From: Candidatus Poribacteria bacterium
GTDB lineage: Bacteria > Poribacteria > WGA-4E > WGA-3G
Reading direction: 5' to 3'
Assembly: GCA_009843785.1 (NCBI GenBank)
Contig: VYCT01000135.1
Coordinates: 1 to 59,321, forward strand
DNA: 59,321 nt
Under the pieces are notes generated by a model, which was not told the DNA's origin, searched no databases, and worked only from the letters and a program-made list of their open reading frames with translations. How positions within the stretch are numbered: the first letter of the stretch is position 1; each line of letters starts with the position of its first letter. Made by a program: the position numbers and the translations under genes. This document shows positions 21,801 through 31,351 of the stretch, in pieces.

Positions 21801-21956
21801 CCCAAATCCGTGGGGCATCGCGAATTTTTCTGCACTTATATCCCCTGACGTTTCCGTGGGTGCGTTCGCACCTACAGATTGGACAAAAAAACAGCAGAAC
21901 ATCAAGCTAAGACAAATCACGCTCTCTATGAATGTGTTGTAATTTGCAGAGCCCAT
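18798..21956 (-). CDS. BamA/TamA-family outer-membrane assembly protein (multiple POTRA + beta-barrel)
   Basis: 1052 aa; POTRA-like segments (VRSVSFSGNRAFPDADLLREM; HRCTISGNRAIDTATLLKALE), C-terminal ERFWAGGSTTVRGYAERSLGP and barrel end GHVRLGSTF. Confidence 0.9.
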   Translation of the reverse strand: MGSANYNTFIESVICLSLMFCCFFVQSVGANAPTETSGDISAEKFAMPHGFGTTRIDKIEYRIDTEIVAETTEQYDRLSNQSSVSVEDRLSPYAIQQSIKRLYATQQYSQIHVYAQEHRNGVALTYQLTSFDLITAVVITGIPPSQFRSAIENAVKSKPGARYVPAIAKSDIIYIKRICRDHGYFDAQVTVADVLTEDGVLTYQITPGAPSTIKRLQIQGNFAISTNSLKGACGFSIRYPVYNKVNVDTDVAAMEALYRKNNYPTATIVPTFTPETGLLQFDIKEGKQVKFNFLLGTGEFSLSQQDTFTADIAEVISTGASSLWEGRIKTYFEDEGYHGTTVQEKTSDAASVQLTINPGTRYKVRSVSFSGNRAFPDADLLREMTVKPTVGFLGSLRLSNLIARFLSRREQKRFFYEDDLEKDEHRLRILYERAGYRNAVIEITDEKQPVNGRNIGEVAIHVSVVEDRKEMIHRCTISGNRAIDTATLLKALESELQLPQPNAVFERTVYQDAVRNAYRERGYIDVQVDDTYISETPVFEVEGNFSESLSEGNLSLEIRDEFKKHNLTLTGLSIAPNISTRWSIQDIEGNPRYTLKQEATHLEVFEHGILNLTVETEGERVTFGKFYFEGDTDIVKTHVLKREVAHLEGELWTSDRLSRALQNLSSLGIFGRVQAEPGEPKKREENDGVKTPDGETPHVIPRTYDVKVTVEKQQPRTYSYGGGYSFAEGWNGTLELTNSNFLFKRNIRGRFLSRLGWRDELGYLVDARLTEPWLIGRTRGTLRLSAKKLEIDDNVRALQGSFILSRKLGGSHHLDLRYSYRDLNQPVPPIGQGAPPELRLPEEQNPFSTTVSSLRFSWTYDRRMRYLNPIGGMFNEMTLEYAGGFLQGETSFIKTTTDTRYYQKLIGSLVLATAVRCGVTTGLRSNRRAELISFERFWAGGSTTVRGYAERSLGPKGITGIYRGDVQFIFNTELRFPIYSVVRGAFFFDAGNVWGSLADIERSLTRLPSAVGAGLYLDFGAFTFGLDYAFPLVSVPSSPDTRRGHVRLGSTF

Positions 21957-24900
21957 TAAAAACGCCCCTTTATCTCAAAACCGACCCCATACTCGCCTTT
22001 TTCGTTGTTCTCAATTTTAATGGACATGTTTTTTCTGAGTTGATATTCTGCGCTGACAGACCGTGCGTCTTCATCATGCGGACGGTGAAAATTAAACGTG
22101 AAGCCCCAGAAGGCACGCGAAAATGCAGCGTTGCGGATCAGAAACGTCATAATCTCCTCATGCGAGAGGTTTTCAGGCGCGTTCGGTGCGCTCAGAACAA
22201 ACGCTGGGTTTGTTAAGGTGCCAGTCAGACTCGCGTTAATCTCAAGGTCAACGGTGCTTTGATCTCTCGGCAGGACACCGCGAATACGATCCGGGGTTCG
22301 GAGAAAGATGTTGAGTTCTGGATCAAACTCGCTGGTACTTCCGTTGGTAATTCTTGAGCCTTGAATAAATTCAAAAGTCTGTGGAACAAGTCCAATTCTA
22401 CCACTCAGCACCGAAACAGTTCCATTGAAAACCGGGTTTTGAATCGGACCGATGAGTTTACCGCCGGAACTCGAAATTTCAATGTCTGTCGGGCCCGTGA
22501 TAGATGAGCGCACGTGAAAATTATCGGGGATATCAATATCAACATTTAAACGTAAATCGCGAAGAATGGGGTAATCTAATATAACATCTACCTCGCTGAC
22601 GGAAGTCCTCGCGAACCAATCGACAACTGCCTCCCAGTTTTGTTTATAATACCCTTGACTGATATTCAGATTGCCTGTTAGAGACGGATCCTCAAATCCG
22701 CCGCGTAGGTGTAATTGCGTCGGATTAGAACCGAGTTGAATTTGATACTTTCCGGGCTGTTCAAAAAGCGCGGATGAGATGCTGGTCTGCAAATCCATCG
22801 TCGGCGGGTTTTCCCATACACGTCCATCGGGGGGTGCCGTGACGCTGCCGGTCATCAAAAAAGCACCATCGTTCAACACACCCTCAAGTCGCTCAACGGT
22901 CGCGCCTTGCTCTGATAACGCAATTCTGCCTGTTGTCTCTTTAACATGAATGCCGGCTTCAGGAAGTTCAAACCCTATATCGTCGAAACGCACAGCACCT
23001 TCGACTTGTGGCGTTTCCATCGTCCCATTGAGTACGACATAGACTTGACCCGTCCCTGTCGGAGCTTCCAGACCCGGGACTAAGTAGCGTAGGATGTCAA
23101 GATCATCGACTGTGATATCCAAGATACCGTCCATCTCTGTCTGGACGAGTTCGTGCCAAACCGTTTCTGGAGACCGTTGCAGCGCCATTAAAAACGGCGT
23201 TATCTCAAGGTGATAAGGCATCGTCCACGAAAAAGTAAGGAGATTGCCACCGAACGTCGCTTCAACATACCGTTTTTTTGAGATTTCCCATTGCCCGTTC
23301 TGATACCGAATTCGCCAGCGCAGGTCGATAGGGATGTCATGCAGGTAGAGTTCCGCGGGAGCAGATTTGTGTCGTCGCAAAGTTATCTTCGGATTTTCAC
23401 TGGTGCCACTCATCTGTAAACTTCCCGACAACGCCCCCTTAACTCGGTAGGGCGCGGGCCAAGTATTGGTTAACGCTTCGACATTGAAATTATTAAACCG
23501 CAGTGCCGCGTCAAATTCGCCATTAACTGACCATTGACTTTCAGCATCAATGCTGAGTGTTGTCTTTGCGTCTTCAACTGTGTGGACGTTGCCGATGACA
23601 TCTTCTGGCTTCTCATCTTCAGCGGTAAACGTCTGCTTGACCGGAAAGATATACTGATTTTCAAGGGTAAACGCTTTCGGTAAAGTGATTGTGCCCGCGT
23701 TCAGCAGTATCTGAATAGGACTCGGTTCTTGGAAGTCATAGGGCTGATCGAGTGCCTTAAAGGCGAGACGGACACTGTTAATGGATAGTTCGGCGTTTGC
23801 GACTGCCACAATATCCGCGAGTGAAGGGACCTGTTGTATCTGTGGAAATGGTATCCTTTCGCCTTTCGTCAGAAAACTACCGAAAGGAATTGTTAATTCA
23901 TTGAGCGTCGTACTCAGATGCCCCTCAACTTCTTCCAACACTTCTGGTGGCAGGGCATGCTGAACCGTTGAACCGAGCGGGAATAGTTCAAACTTCAATC
24001 CTTTTAGCGTGAAATTTTTAGGCGTTAATCCATCTAATGCCAATTGCCCCTGCTGAAGCCTACAGTAACCTGTCCCTATATCAAAGTCGAGTTCTTTAAG
24101 ATCCATCGCATCTTCGCGAGCGTCAAGTTTCACCTTCACGTTCCGAATCGGTTCGTGGAAATTCTTTAAATACAGCTGCAACGCCTCAAGCGATACAGTC
24201 CCCGTTATGTGAGGATCGCGGCTTGTGCCTTGTAGGGCTAAATCTATGTCAACAATGCCGTCTCCCTCTGGAAAGAGGAGCTCACTGCCGGGGAAAAAGT
24301 CAAGCGGTAGTTCCGTACCCTGAAAACGCACATCAATCTTTTCATCCGGAAACCGATCCGATAGGTCTATCCCTGCGAATGCCAAATTGAACGGAATGAA
24401 ACCCGTAAGGGTTGACACACCCGCACGGTTCTTTATCTCAATCCCGACGAGTGTTATGCGTTCATCACGGTATTCGACTTTTCCGTTCCATTCCATCTCG
24501 CTGATGTCGCCGTGCCATTGTGTTGTAATCTCCGGTGCCTCAAGAGTTCCTGTGATATTAACATTTGCCGTTGTCACCATTTCAGGCGATTTCAGTGCTA
24601 AGGGGAGATGTACCGTAAGGTTCCCTCGTTCAGATTGGAATTGGAGCGGCGTTATGTTGGTACAATTAATACCATATCCCTGAAAATTCAACGCACTCAC
24701 TTCACCGATTATTGAGACTTCGTTTGGCTGCAGGCTCCCTTTACCGCTGAGTTTCGCATGCCCAGAAACAGTGCCGCGGAAAGGTGGGACTTGTCCTGAC
24801 AACACGGTGGCAACGTCAGCAATCCCCAGTTCGGATACTGACACGTCCATCGCAAACTGATGTGCCGCTGCGTCTTGCGTTGAGAACGCGGCATCTCCTT

Positions 24901-27900
24901 GGAGCGTGTAGCTGCCGTCACCGATCCGTCCGGCTGCCGCTACCGATTGGACATGTAGCACATCTGAATTAAGAGTAGCCGTCGCATGCAGATTTTCCAA
25001 CGTGATCGGGTCTACATTAGCCATGAGGCGAATCGGTTGCTGCGTTTCCGTTCGCGCAGTTACAGCCATAACGGTTTCAGCGAGAGTGCCACTGATGTCT
25101 ATTGAAGCCACTAACACGCCGCCTGTGAGAGCCTCACGTTTAATGCGATTTGCCGAAGCTTTCGCTATTAAGTCGCTAAACGTTGTGACTTCCAATTCAC
25201 GGGCGTTGACGCTGAGTTTTAGCTGCGAATTGTTTATATCTTTAGGGAGAACATTTATCACGCCGCCTATATCTACGGGATTTCCCAAAAGTTTCAAAAC
25301 GGTGTTCTCAAAGCGCATTAAGTCGTCTCGGTATACGATCGCACCGCCTGCATCACTGATGCGAATATCACCCACCTCTGTTTTTAAATCCAATGTCGGA
25401 ATTTCCCAATCCAACGCGATTTCCGGTTGTTCAGACGTGCCGGTTACTGTTGAGGTGTAACGACCGCTCCCAGCTTTTAGCATAGCCGACGGAAGTCCTA
25501 ACGCTGCGCCAAAGGGTGCCAGTACGAAGCCATCAGATTTCGCTTCAAAATCCATCACCTCGCCCTTTGCGTTATAGGTCCCTGTCAGTTCCATAAAAGG
25601 GGATGCGTCTTCTAATGTCCTTAGAGAAAGTGCATCAATCGTCCATTTGTCATCTTTGAGGAACAATCGGATTTGACCGGCATTTGTAAATGGGGTCTTG
25701 TGTCCTTTTGGATTTTCATAGTAAAGTTGGCTGGTGTCAATTTTGATGTCAACGTCGTAAGGGTAAACCCGCTGATCGCTATTTTCCTCATCCGTTGGTG
25801 CAAGGGCTGCGACTGTTCCTCTGATTTCGGCGCGGCCATTAGCAGTCCCCGCGACCGCCTCAAGTGCGGGATGCAAGATACGCAGAATCGGTTTAACTTC
25901 GAGTGCCTCACTCTTGACCTCGAATTCATAAGAATTATCAGGGTCCATACTCACATACCCCTGAATCTGACCGTTAAACCCACTGCCCGTAAAATCAAAA
26001 CGGTCCGGTTCACCCGTAATATCTTTGAGTTCTACGAGTGTGCCGTGCAGGGAAGCGTCACCAAGGGGGTGCTGAGTCTCACCGCCGTTGTCTAAGAAGG
26101 TTATGTCCGAGAAATCCAGTTCAACCTGAAAGTCAGCACTTTCCGGTTTTTTTAGCCTGCCGACGACCCGAACATCAAATTGCCCGCCAAAAGGGAAATC
26201 GGGGATGTTTGCAGCGCTTGCAAGTGCTTGGAAATTCACAGGTGCATCGCTTTCAAGCAACAGATCGTAATCGGCATTCGAGGCTACTGAAACAGTGAGC
26301 GTAACTTTCTGACCGCGGGTGGTGATCTCAAAGTTGGGAAGATCGATGTGGTAATCCTCAATGCGTAACGGCAGCGTTAGCGGATCCAAATGGATACCCC
26401 ACGCCACGCCTTCGGTGACACTGAAATCCGCACTGCCATCAAGGTTCTTGAGCGTTCCATCTAATTTGAGCTCACCGCTAACTTCACCCTCTACCGGATA
26501 ATCCGCACCTAACAATACCCTCGGATAGTGTTGCGCATAAACGGGGGCTGCGACGATGCTAAATTCCGCTGGGAAATCGCCTTCAACATCTACAACACCC
26601 CTAATTGTGGTCCGGCTCTGATATGGTGTCACTATGTCGTCTTTTTTCGTGTTTTTGGTGAGCAGCCCGTTTTCGATGAATACTTGTCCGTCTTGATAAT
26701 CAAGGTTACCTACCAAAGTGCCGATCGGGATGTCATTGAAACTCGCGTTCGGGATTTTCATAGCACCCGCCAAGGTGCCATCCAATGACAACTTCGCGGT
26801 GTATTCTCCTGTTCCACCGAGATCTGCACTGTCAACAATTTTCATCAAATCGTCAAAGTTGATACCTGACATCCGGAGGTCCAAAGTCTCTTGCTCCGCT
26901 AACGGGAAGGGACCCGTGATATCAATCTCGGTTTCATCGAGGTTGCCATCGACTTTCACTTCACCCGCATCAATCGTGCAACTCAGCGTTGAATCCGCAA
27001 GTGCTACCGTATTGAGGACAGTCTCAGTTACTTCTATTTCGCTATTGAGATTGAGTGTTGAGGGGTCTGTGCTACTTCCGTTGAATGTAGCGTTTCCTGA
27101 GAGGTACCCGGTGCTGCCTACAAGGAATTCGGGGAGTTGAACAAACATCGACAGCAGCGGTATGAGTTGGACATCCGTTGCCTCCCACTGTCCTGTATAG
27201 GCAAGCGGGTGCGTTGTCAGTTGCCGAAGCTGCGCGATAACATCACCCTCCGGGCGGTTTGGGAGTCCGATATTTCCACTACCGGTCAAGGTGCCGTCAG
27301 CGATCTGTGCGTTAAAGGTTTTTAGCGTGAGGGTTGGGGTCGGGTGTAAATTGAAATCGGCATCAATTTTTAGGTCTGTCAGTGCAATTTGTCTACCGTG
27401 TTCAGCTTGTGTCACAGAAAGCGTTGGGGTTTCTACAGAAAGTGTAGCGGCGAAGCTGGAATCGAGGTTCCCGTTTGCCGTTATCCTACCTTTTACAATA
27501 CTTTCAAGTTCGGTGCCTTTGCCGAAAAACTGTTCAACATCTGCCAAATCCAATCGCTGTAAATCGAGGTCAATTGACCAATAATTACCGGTTGATCTAT
27601 ACGGAAATTGTCCGAAAGCTACCACTCTTGAGTTGCCAAAGTCTAACCGGAATATATCAAATTTGCTACGCGTCGCTAAAATCTCAAAATCAACTTCAAA
27701 CCTATCAATCGGTGTTTCGGAGCCGTTGAACTTAAAACTGCCAGCCTCGATGCTTAAATCGCCGCTGTGATTCCAGGCATCAAGCGGACCGTTCAGCGTA
27801 AGCGTGATGCCTTGAACACTTATCTCAAGGTCTCTTTGTATATCCGTGTAGTGAATTTTCCCGCGACCCAGTTCAACCTTTCCAATGGCGAAGCCGAATT

Positions 27901-28336
27901 GTGGAGCGTCGGCACTTGATGAATCCTCTCCACTTGAGGCATCCTCTCGCAAAATATTCGACAGATTGAGGGTGCCATCGGGGTCGTGTTTCACATGGAT
28001 TTCCGGCTCAACCACCTTCAGTTCCTTAACCTCGAATTTGCGTGTAAGCAGCCCCAGCCAATTGTATTTGAGTACAACGCTCGTTGTGGAAATTACCGGT
28101 TCGCTGTCTTTGGATATTTTAACGCCACGAATGGTGACATTCCCGAAGATACTGCCTTTTATGTCGTCAATATCTGCCGTGTACCCATTCGCTATCTGAT
28201 TTTCCAGTTCTGACGCAAGCCGTGTTTCTACCCAATTCAGGAAAGTCTCTGAACGAAGAAAGAAAAAAGTCCCGCAGAGTACAAGGATAATAAATATTCC
28301 AAAAAAAATAGATATTCTTTGTATCTTTTTTCGCAT
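21956..28336 (-). CDS. TamB-like translocation and assembly module protein (DUF490/AsmA-like)
   Basis: About 2126 aa, N-terminal TM, repetitive beta-rich body, C-terminal region NPVFNGTVSVLSGRIGLVPQTFEFIQGSRITNG...FLRTPDRIRGVLPRDQ...LSHEEIMTFLI; ATG at 28336 preceded by AGGAAAACAG preferred over TTG at 28363. Confidence 0.9.
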   Translation of the reverse strand: MRKKIQRISIFFGIFIILVLCGTFFFLRSETFLNWVETRLASELENQIANGYTADIDDIKGSIFGNVTIRGVKISKDSEPVISTTSVVLKYNWLGLLTRKFEVKELKVVEPEIHVKHDPDGTLNLSNILREDASSGEDSSSADAPQFGFAIGKVELGRGKIHYTDIQRDLEISVQGITLTLNGPLDAWNHSGDLSIEAGSFKFNGSETPIDRFEVDFEILATRSKFDIFRLDFGNSRVVAFGQFPYRSTGNYWSIDLDLQRLDLADVEQFFGKGTELESIVKGRITANGNLDSSFAATLSVETPTLSVTQAEHGRQIALTDLKIDADFNLHPTPTLTLKTFNAQIADGTLTGSGNIGLPNRPEGDVIAQLRQLTTHPLAYTGQWEATDVQLIPLLSMFVQLPEFLVGSTGYLSGNATFNGSSTDPSTLNLNSEIEVTETVLNTVALADSTLSCTIDAGEVKVDGNLDETEIDITGPFPLAEQETLDLRMSGINFDDLMKIVDSADLGGTGEYTAKLSLDGTLAGAMKIPNASFNDIPIGTLVGNLDYQDGQVFIENGLLTKNTKKDDIVTPYQSRTTIRGVVDVEGDFPAEFSIVAAPVYAQHYPRVLLGADYPVEGEVSGELKLDGTLKNLDGSADFSVTEGVAWGIHLDPLTLPLRIEDYHIDLPNFEITTRGQKVTLTVSVASNADYDLLLESDAPVNFQALASAANIPDFPFGGQFDVRVVGRLKKPESADFQVELDFSDITFLDNGGETQHPLGDASLHGTLVELKDITGEPDRFDFTGSGFNGQIQGYVSMDPDNSYEFEVKSEALEVKPILRILHPALEAVAGTANGRAEIRGTVAALAPTDEENSDQRVYPYDVDIKIDTSQLYYENPKGHKTPFTNAGQIRLFLKDDKWTIDALSLRTLEDASPFMELTGTYNAKGEVMDFEAKSDGFVLAPFGAALGLPSAMLKAGSGRYTSTVTGTSEQPEIALDWEIPTLDLKTEVGDIRISDAGGAIVYRDDLMRFENTVLKLLGNPVDIGGVINVLPKDINNSQLKLSVNARELEVTTFSDLIAKASANRIKREALTGGVLVASIDISGTLAETVMAVTARTETQQPIRLMANVDPITLENLHATATLNSDVLHVQSVAAAGRIGDGSYTLQGDAAFSTQDAAAHQFAMDVSVSELGIADVATVLSGQVPPFRGTVSGHAKLSGKGSLQPNEVSIIGEVSALNFQGYGINCTNITPLQFQSERGNLTVHLPLALKSPEMVTTANVNITGTLEAPEITTQWHGDISEMEWNGKVEYRDERITLVGIEIKNRAGVSTLTGFIPFNLAFAGIDLSDRFPDEKIDVRFQGTELPLDFFPGSELLFPEGDGIVDIDLALQGTSRDPHITGTVSLEALQLYLKNFHEPIRNVKVKLDAREDAMDLKELDFDIGTGYCRLQQGQLALDGLTPKNFTLKGLKFELFPLGSTVQHALPPEVLEEVEGHLSTTLNELTIPFGSFLTKGERIPFPQIQQVPSLADIVAVANAELSINSVRLAFKALDQPYDFQEPSPIQILLNAGTITLPKAFTLENQYIFPVKQTFTAEDEKPEDVIGNVHTVEDAKTTLSIDAESQWSVNGEFDAALRFNNFNVEALTNTWPAPYRVKGALSGSLQMSGTSENPKITLRRHKSAPAELYLHDIPIDLRWRIRYQNGQWEISKKRYVEATFGGNLLTFSWTMPYHLEITPFLMALQRSPETVWHELVQTEMDGILDITVDDLDILRYLVPGLEAPTGTGQVYVVLNGTMETPQVEGAVRFDDIGFELPEAGIHVKETTGRIALSEQGATVERLEGVLNDGAFLMTGSVTAPPDGRVWENPPTMDLQTSISSALFEQPGKYQIQLGSNPTQLHLRGGFEDPSLTGNLNISQGYYKQNWEAVVDWFARTSVSEVDVILDYPILRDLRLNVDIDIPDNFHVRSSITGPTDIEISSSGGKLIGPIQNPVFNGTVSVLSGRIGLVPQTFEFIQGSRITNGSTSEFDPELNIFLRTPDRIRGVLPRDQSTVDLEINASLTGTLTNPAFVLSAPNAPENLSHEEIMTFLIRNAAFSRAFWGFTFNFHRPHDEDARSVSAEYQLRKNMSIKIENNEKGEYGVGFEIKGRF

Positions 28337-28359
28337 GTCTGTTTTCCTATAAGATCGCC

Positions 28360-29337
28360 TCAAGTTTCAAAGGCTTCATGCGCTTCCGCGACGACCTCGG
28401 CAGTCGTTTGCTGGGGTTGAACGCCCTTTTCGGGTGCGCGCGCTTGCGTATCGGGTTCAATCGTGAGCCAAAGCAGATACTCAATATTTCCGATGTCTTT
28501 GTGGATCGGTGAATAGGTCAACCCTCTCACCGTAGCACCAAGTTTATCCGTAACAAAACCACTGAGATTCTCTATTGTCTGGATATGCACCTGTTTGTCA
28601 GCCACAATCCCGCCCTTTTTCACATGAACTTTTCCGGCTTCAAACTGCGGCTTGAGCAGGGCAATAATATTATAGTTGTTGGTTGTCAGTTGTCGGTTAT
28701 CGGTTAAAGAGGACTCTGATTCAGTCAATCCACCTCTTAACTGACAACCGAAAGGTTTTTCGCAGAAAAACCGAACCGATGACTGATAACCATTTTGCTG
28801 TTTCAGAATTTTGATGACACTCGGTAGTACCGTCCGCAGAGAAATAAAAGAGACATCAATCGCAGCGATGGAGATAAAATCATCGCTATTGTGTAGGGGC
28901 GCGGTCACCTCGCCCCTATTTAAAAGTGTTGGGGTTAAATATCGGATATTCGTTTTTTCAATCGACTGAACCTGTGGATGCGTCCGGAGTTTCCAAGCGA
29001 GTTGCCCGTAGCCGACATCAACAGCGTAGACGAATTTTGCGCCGTGCTGGAGGAGGCAGTCTGTGAATCCACCTGTTGACGCGCCTACGTCAAGCGCAAC
29101 CCTATCTTCCACATCTACATCAAAGAGAGATAACGCCTTCTCCAACTTAAACCCACCGCGACTGACATATCTCTGTGGCTCCTGAACAACGATCTTCGCA
29201 TCAGCAGAAACACGCTGCCCAGGCTTAATGCGGGTGTTTCCGTTAACGGTTACAGCACCGGCAAGGATAAGTCGTTTCGCCTGTTCTCGGCTCTCCGCTA
29301 AGCCGTGTTCTACGAGAAATGTATCTATTCGTTGCAT
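28360..29337 (-). CDS. tlyA: TlyA-family rRNA methyltransferase (S4 + FtsJ-like), carrying two in-frame repeat-derived insertions
   Basis: S4 domain RIDTFLVEHGLAESREQAKRLILAGAVTVNG; VALDVGASTGGFTDCLLQHGAKFVYAVDVGYGQLAWKLR; AIDVSFISLRTVLP; LLKPQFEAGKVHVKKGGIV. Confidence 0.92.
   Translation of the reverse strand: MQRIDTFLVEHGLAESREQAKRLILAGAVTVNGNTRIKPGQRVSADAKIVVQEPQRYVSRGGFKLEKALSLFDVDVEDRVALDVGASTGGFTDCLLQHGAKFVYAVDVGYGQLAWKLRTHPQVQSIEKTNIRYLTPTLLNRGEVTAPLHNSDDFISIAAIDVSFISLRTVLPSVIKILKQQNGYQSSVRFFCEKPFGCQLRGGLTESESSLTDNRQLTTNNYNIIALLKPQFEAGKVHVKKGGIVADKQVHIQTIENLSGFVTDKLGATVRGLTYSPIHKDIGNIEYLLWLTIEPDTQARAPEKGVQPQQTTAEVVAEAHEAFET
28675..28792. repeat. Dyad repeat inserted in the tlyA coding sequence
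   Basis: GGTTGTCAGTTGTCGGTTATCGGTTAAAGAGG...CCTCTTAACTGACAACCGAAAGGTTTTTCGCAGAAAAACCG, same family as the intergenic repeats; falls between VIKILKQQ and IIALLKPQFEAG. Confidence 0.85.
28892..28919. repeat. GTAGGGGCG...CGCCCCTA palindrome inside tlyA
   Basis: TAGGGGCGCGGTCACCTCGCCCCTA, encodes NRGEVTAPLH between conserved NIRYLTPTLL and IAAIDVSFISL. Confidence 0.8.
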
Positions 29338-29345
29338 TTTTTTGT

Positions 29346-29438
29346 CCGTAGGGGTTGGGAATGTAATACAAGGAATGGATTCAGTCTATTCGCAGACTGA
29401 ATCCCCCAACCCGTAGGGACGAGGCGACCTCGCCCCTA
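29346..29438. repeat. Nested palindromes between tlyA and dxs
   Basis: GGGGTTGGG...CCCCAACCC enclosing ATTCAGTCTattcgcAGACTGAAT, followed by GTAGGGACGAGGCGACCTCGCCCCTAT. Confidence 0.75.
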
Positions 29439-31289
29439 TACTATCATTTTCTCTGCAGCGCGAACAACAGCGTCGGCATCGCACTCGTAAAGTGCGTGAA
29501 GGTGCTGGACAGCACCATGCTCAATAAATTCGTCGGGAATACCGAGATTGGTAACTTGTACGTTTGCCATACCCGCTGCGGCGAGTGCCTCCAAAACCGC
29601 ACTGCCGAAACCGCCCATTATCACACCGTCTTCAATCGTAATTACTTTGCCGATACGTTCCGCAAGCGGCAGAATCGTTGCAGTATCTAACGGTTTTACA
29701 AATCTCGCGTTGACAACCGCCGTCGAAATTCCGATATTAGTTAATGTTTCTGCGGCTTCAAGTGCCGGATAAACCCGGTTACCAATTGCAATGACAAGCA
29801 CATCTTCACCCGCTCTGAGGATCTCACTTTCACCGATAGGCAATGCCTGGGGTTCCGCTGCGATCTTTACGCCGACTCCAGCCCCTCTCGGATAGCGGAA
29901 CGCAATGGGGCCATCTTCATAGGCGAGCGCAGTTTTTACCATAGATTGTAATTCGTTCTCATCTTTCGGTGCCATGATGACCATGTTCGGGATAGAACGT
30001 AGATATGCGAAATCAAAAACACCGTGATGCGTCGGACCATCTGCCCCGACAAGCCCGCTTCTATCCAACGCAAAGATGACCGGAAGGTTTTGGATGCAGA
30101 CATCGTGTAACACTTGGTCATAACTCCGTTGGAGGAAAGTAGAATAGATAGCCACGACAGGACGCATGCCTTGTGCTGCGAGTCCACCTGCGAACGTAAC
30201 AGCGCACTGCTCTGCCAATCCGATGTCAAAACACCGGCTCGGATACGCGTTCGCAAACTTATCAAGTCCTGTTCCACCCGGCATCGCTGCCGTCACGCCG
30301 ACGACCCGCGCATCGCGCTTCGCTAATTCAACCAGTGTTCGGCTGAAGACCTCTGTGTAGGTTGGGAGCGGCGGTTTCGGTTTGATCGTTTTTCCGGTTT
30401 TCAGGTTAAAAGGACCGCTGACGCTGTAGAACCCGACCGGATCCTCTTCTGCTGGTGCATAGCCGCGTCCCTTTTCGGTTACAACGTGAAGCAAGATAGG
30501 GCCGGACAAACTGCGGATGCCTGTCAACACTGGGATGAGTGCCTCTAAATCGTTGCCATCAAGGGGACCAAAATAACGGAACCCGAACTCCTCAAATAGC
30601 GTCCCTGGTTTCAATGAAGCCTCAATTTTACGCGCGATCTGCTGTGCATCTGCTGGCATTAAGTTCAGCAACTCTTTGACACGGGAGCGGAGGAAGTTAT
30701 ATCGCGGTGAACTCGTGACTTTATGAAAGTGCTTTGAGAACGCCCCGACAGTCGCGGAGATGGACATATTGTTATCATTGAGGATAACGAGCATATCGTT
30801 CTTGAAGTCACCGGCGGTGTTCAACGCTTCAAATGCCATCCCGCCCGTCAAACCGCCATCCCCGATGATAGCGACGACTTTGTAAGTCTCATTAATCAGG
30901 TCGCGGGCAGTCGCGATACCTAACGCAGCAGCGATAGACGTACTCGAATGCCCGGCACCAAAAACGTCATATTCACTCTCGGCTCTGCTGAGAAAACCGC
31001 TGATGCCGTCACTCTGCCTGAGCGTTGGAAACGCATCTCTTCTGCCAGTCAGCAGTTTGTGCGGATACGCCTGATGTCCGATGTCCCAGATGACTTTATC
31101 GCGTGGGGTGTCAAATACTTTATGCAAGGCTATTGCCAATTCAACCGTCCCGAAGTTCGGCGCAAAATGACCCGGATGCTCGGATAAAACGCTGAGTAGA
31201 TAGGCGCGCATCTCCTCCGCCAGGACTTCAAGGTCGCTAATCTCCAATTTTTTTAGATCCGCTGGACTATTAATTTTTTCTAAGAACAT
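29436..31289 (-). CDS. dxs: 1-deoxy-D-xylulose-5-phosphate synthase
   Basis: 617 aa; HFAPNFGTVELAIALHKVFDTPRDKVIWDIGHQAYPHKLLTGR, GDGGLTGGMAFEALN, DRSGLVGADGPTHHGVFD. Confidence 0.96.
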   Translation of the reverse strand: MFLEKINSPADLKKLEISDLEVLAEEMRAYLLSVLSEHPGHFAPNFGTVELAIALHKVFDTPRDKVIWDIGHQAYPHKLLTGRRDAFPTLRQSDGISGFLSRAESEYDVFGAGHSSTSIAAALGIATARDLINETYKVVAIIGDGGLTGGMAFEALNTAGDFKNDMLVILNDNNMSISATVGAFSKHFHKVTSSPRYNFLRSRVKELLNLMPADAQQIARKIEASLKPGTLFEEFGFRYFGPLDGNDLEALIPVLTGIRSLSGPILLHVVTEKGRGYAPAEEDPVGFYSVSGPFNLKTGKTIKPKPPLPTYTEVFSRTLVELAKRDARVVGVTAAMPGGTGLDKFANAYPSRCFDIGLAEQCAVTFAGGLAAQGMRPVVAIYSTFLQRSYDQVLHDVCIQNLPVIFALDRSGLVGADGPTHHGVFDFAYLRSIPNMVIMAPKDENELQSMVKTALAYEDGPIAFRYPRGAGVGVKIAAEPQALPIGESEILRAGEDVLVIAIGNRVYPALEAAETLTNIGISTAVVNARFVKPLDTATILPLAERIGKVITIEDGVIMGGFGSAVLEALAAAGMANVQVTNLGIPDEFIEHGAVQHLHALYECDADAVVRAAEKMIV

Positions 31290-31308
31290 GTTTTTTTATC
31301 ATCCTCTT

Positions 31309-31351
31309 CAGAGGCAAAACTCCATGCTTTAGCTTGGAGATGTAGCCTCTG
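31309..31351. other. Nested hairpin at the 3' end of the IsrB-like gene (candidate element end)
   Basis: CAGAGGC...GCCTCTG enclosing CTCCATGC-TTTA-GCTTGGAG; similar core to the upstream CTCCAGCC-TTTA-GGCTGGAG hairpin. Confidence 0.6.
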
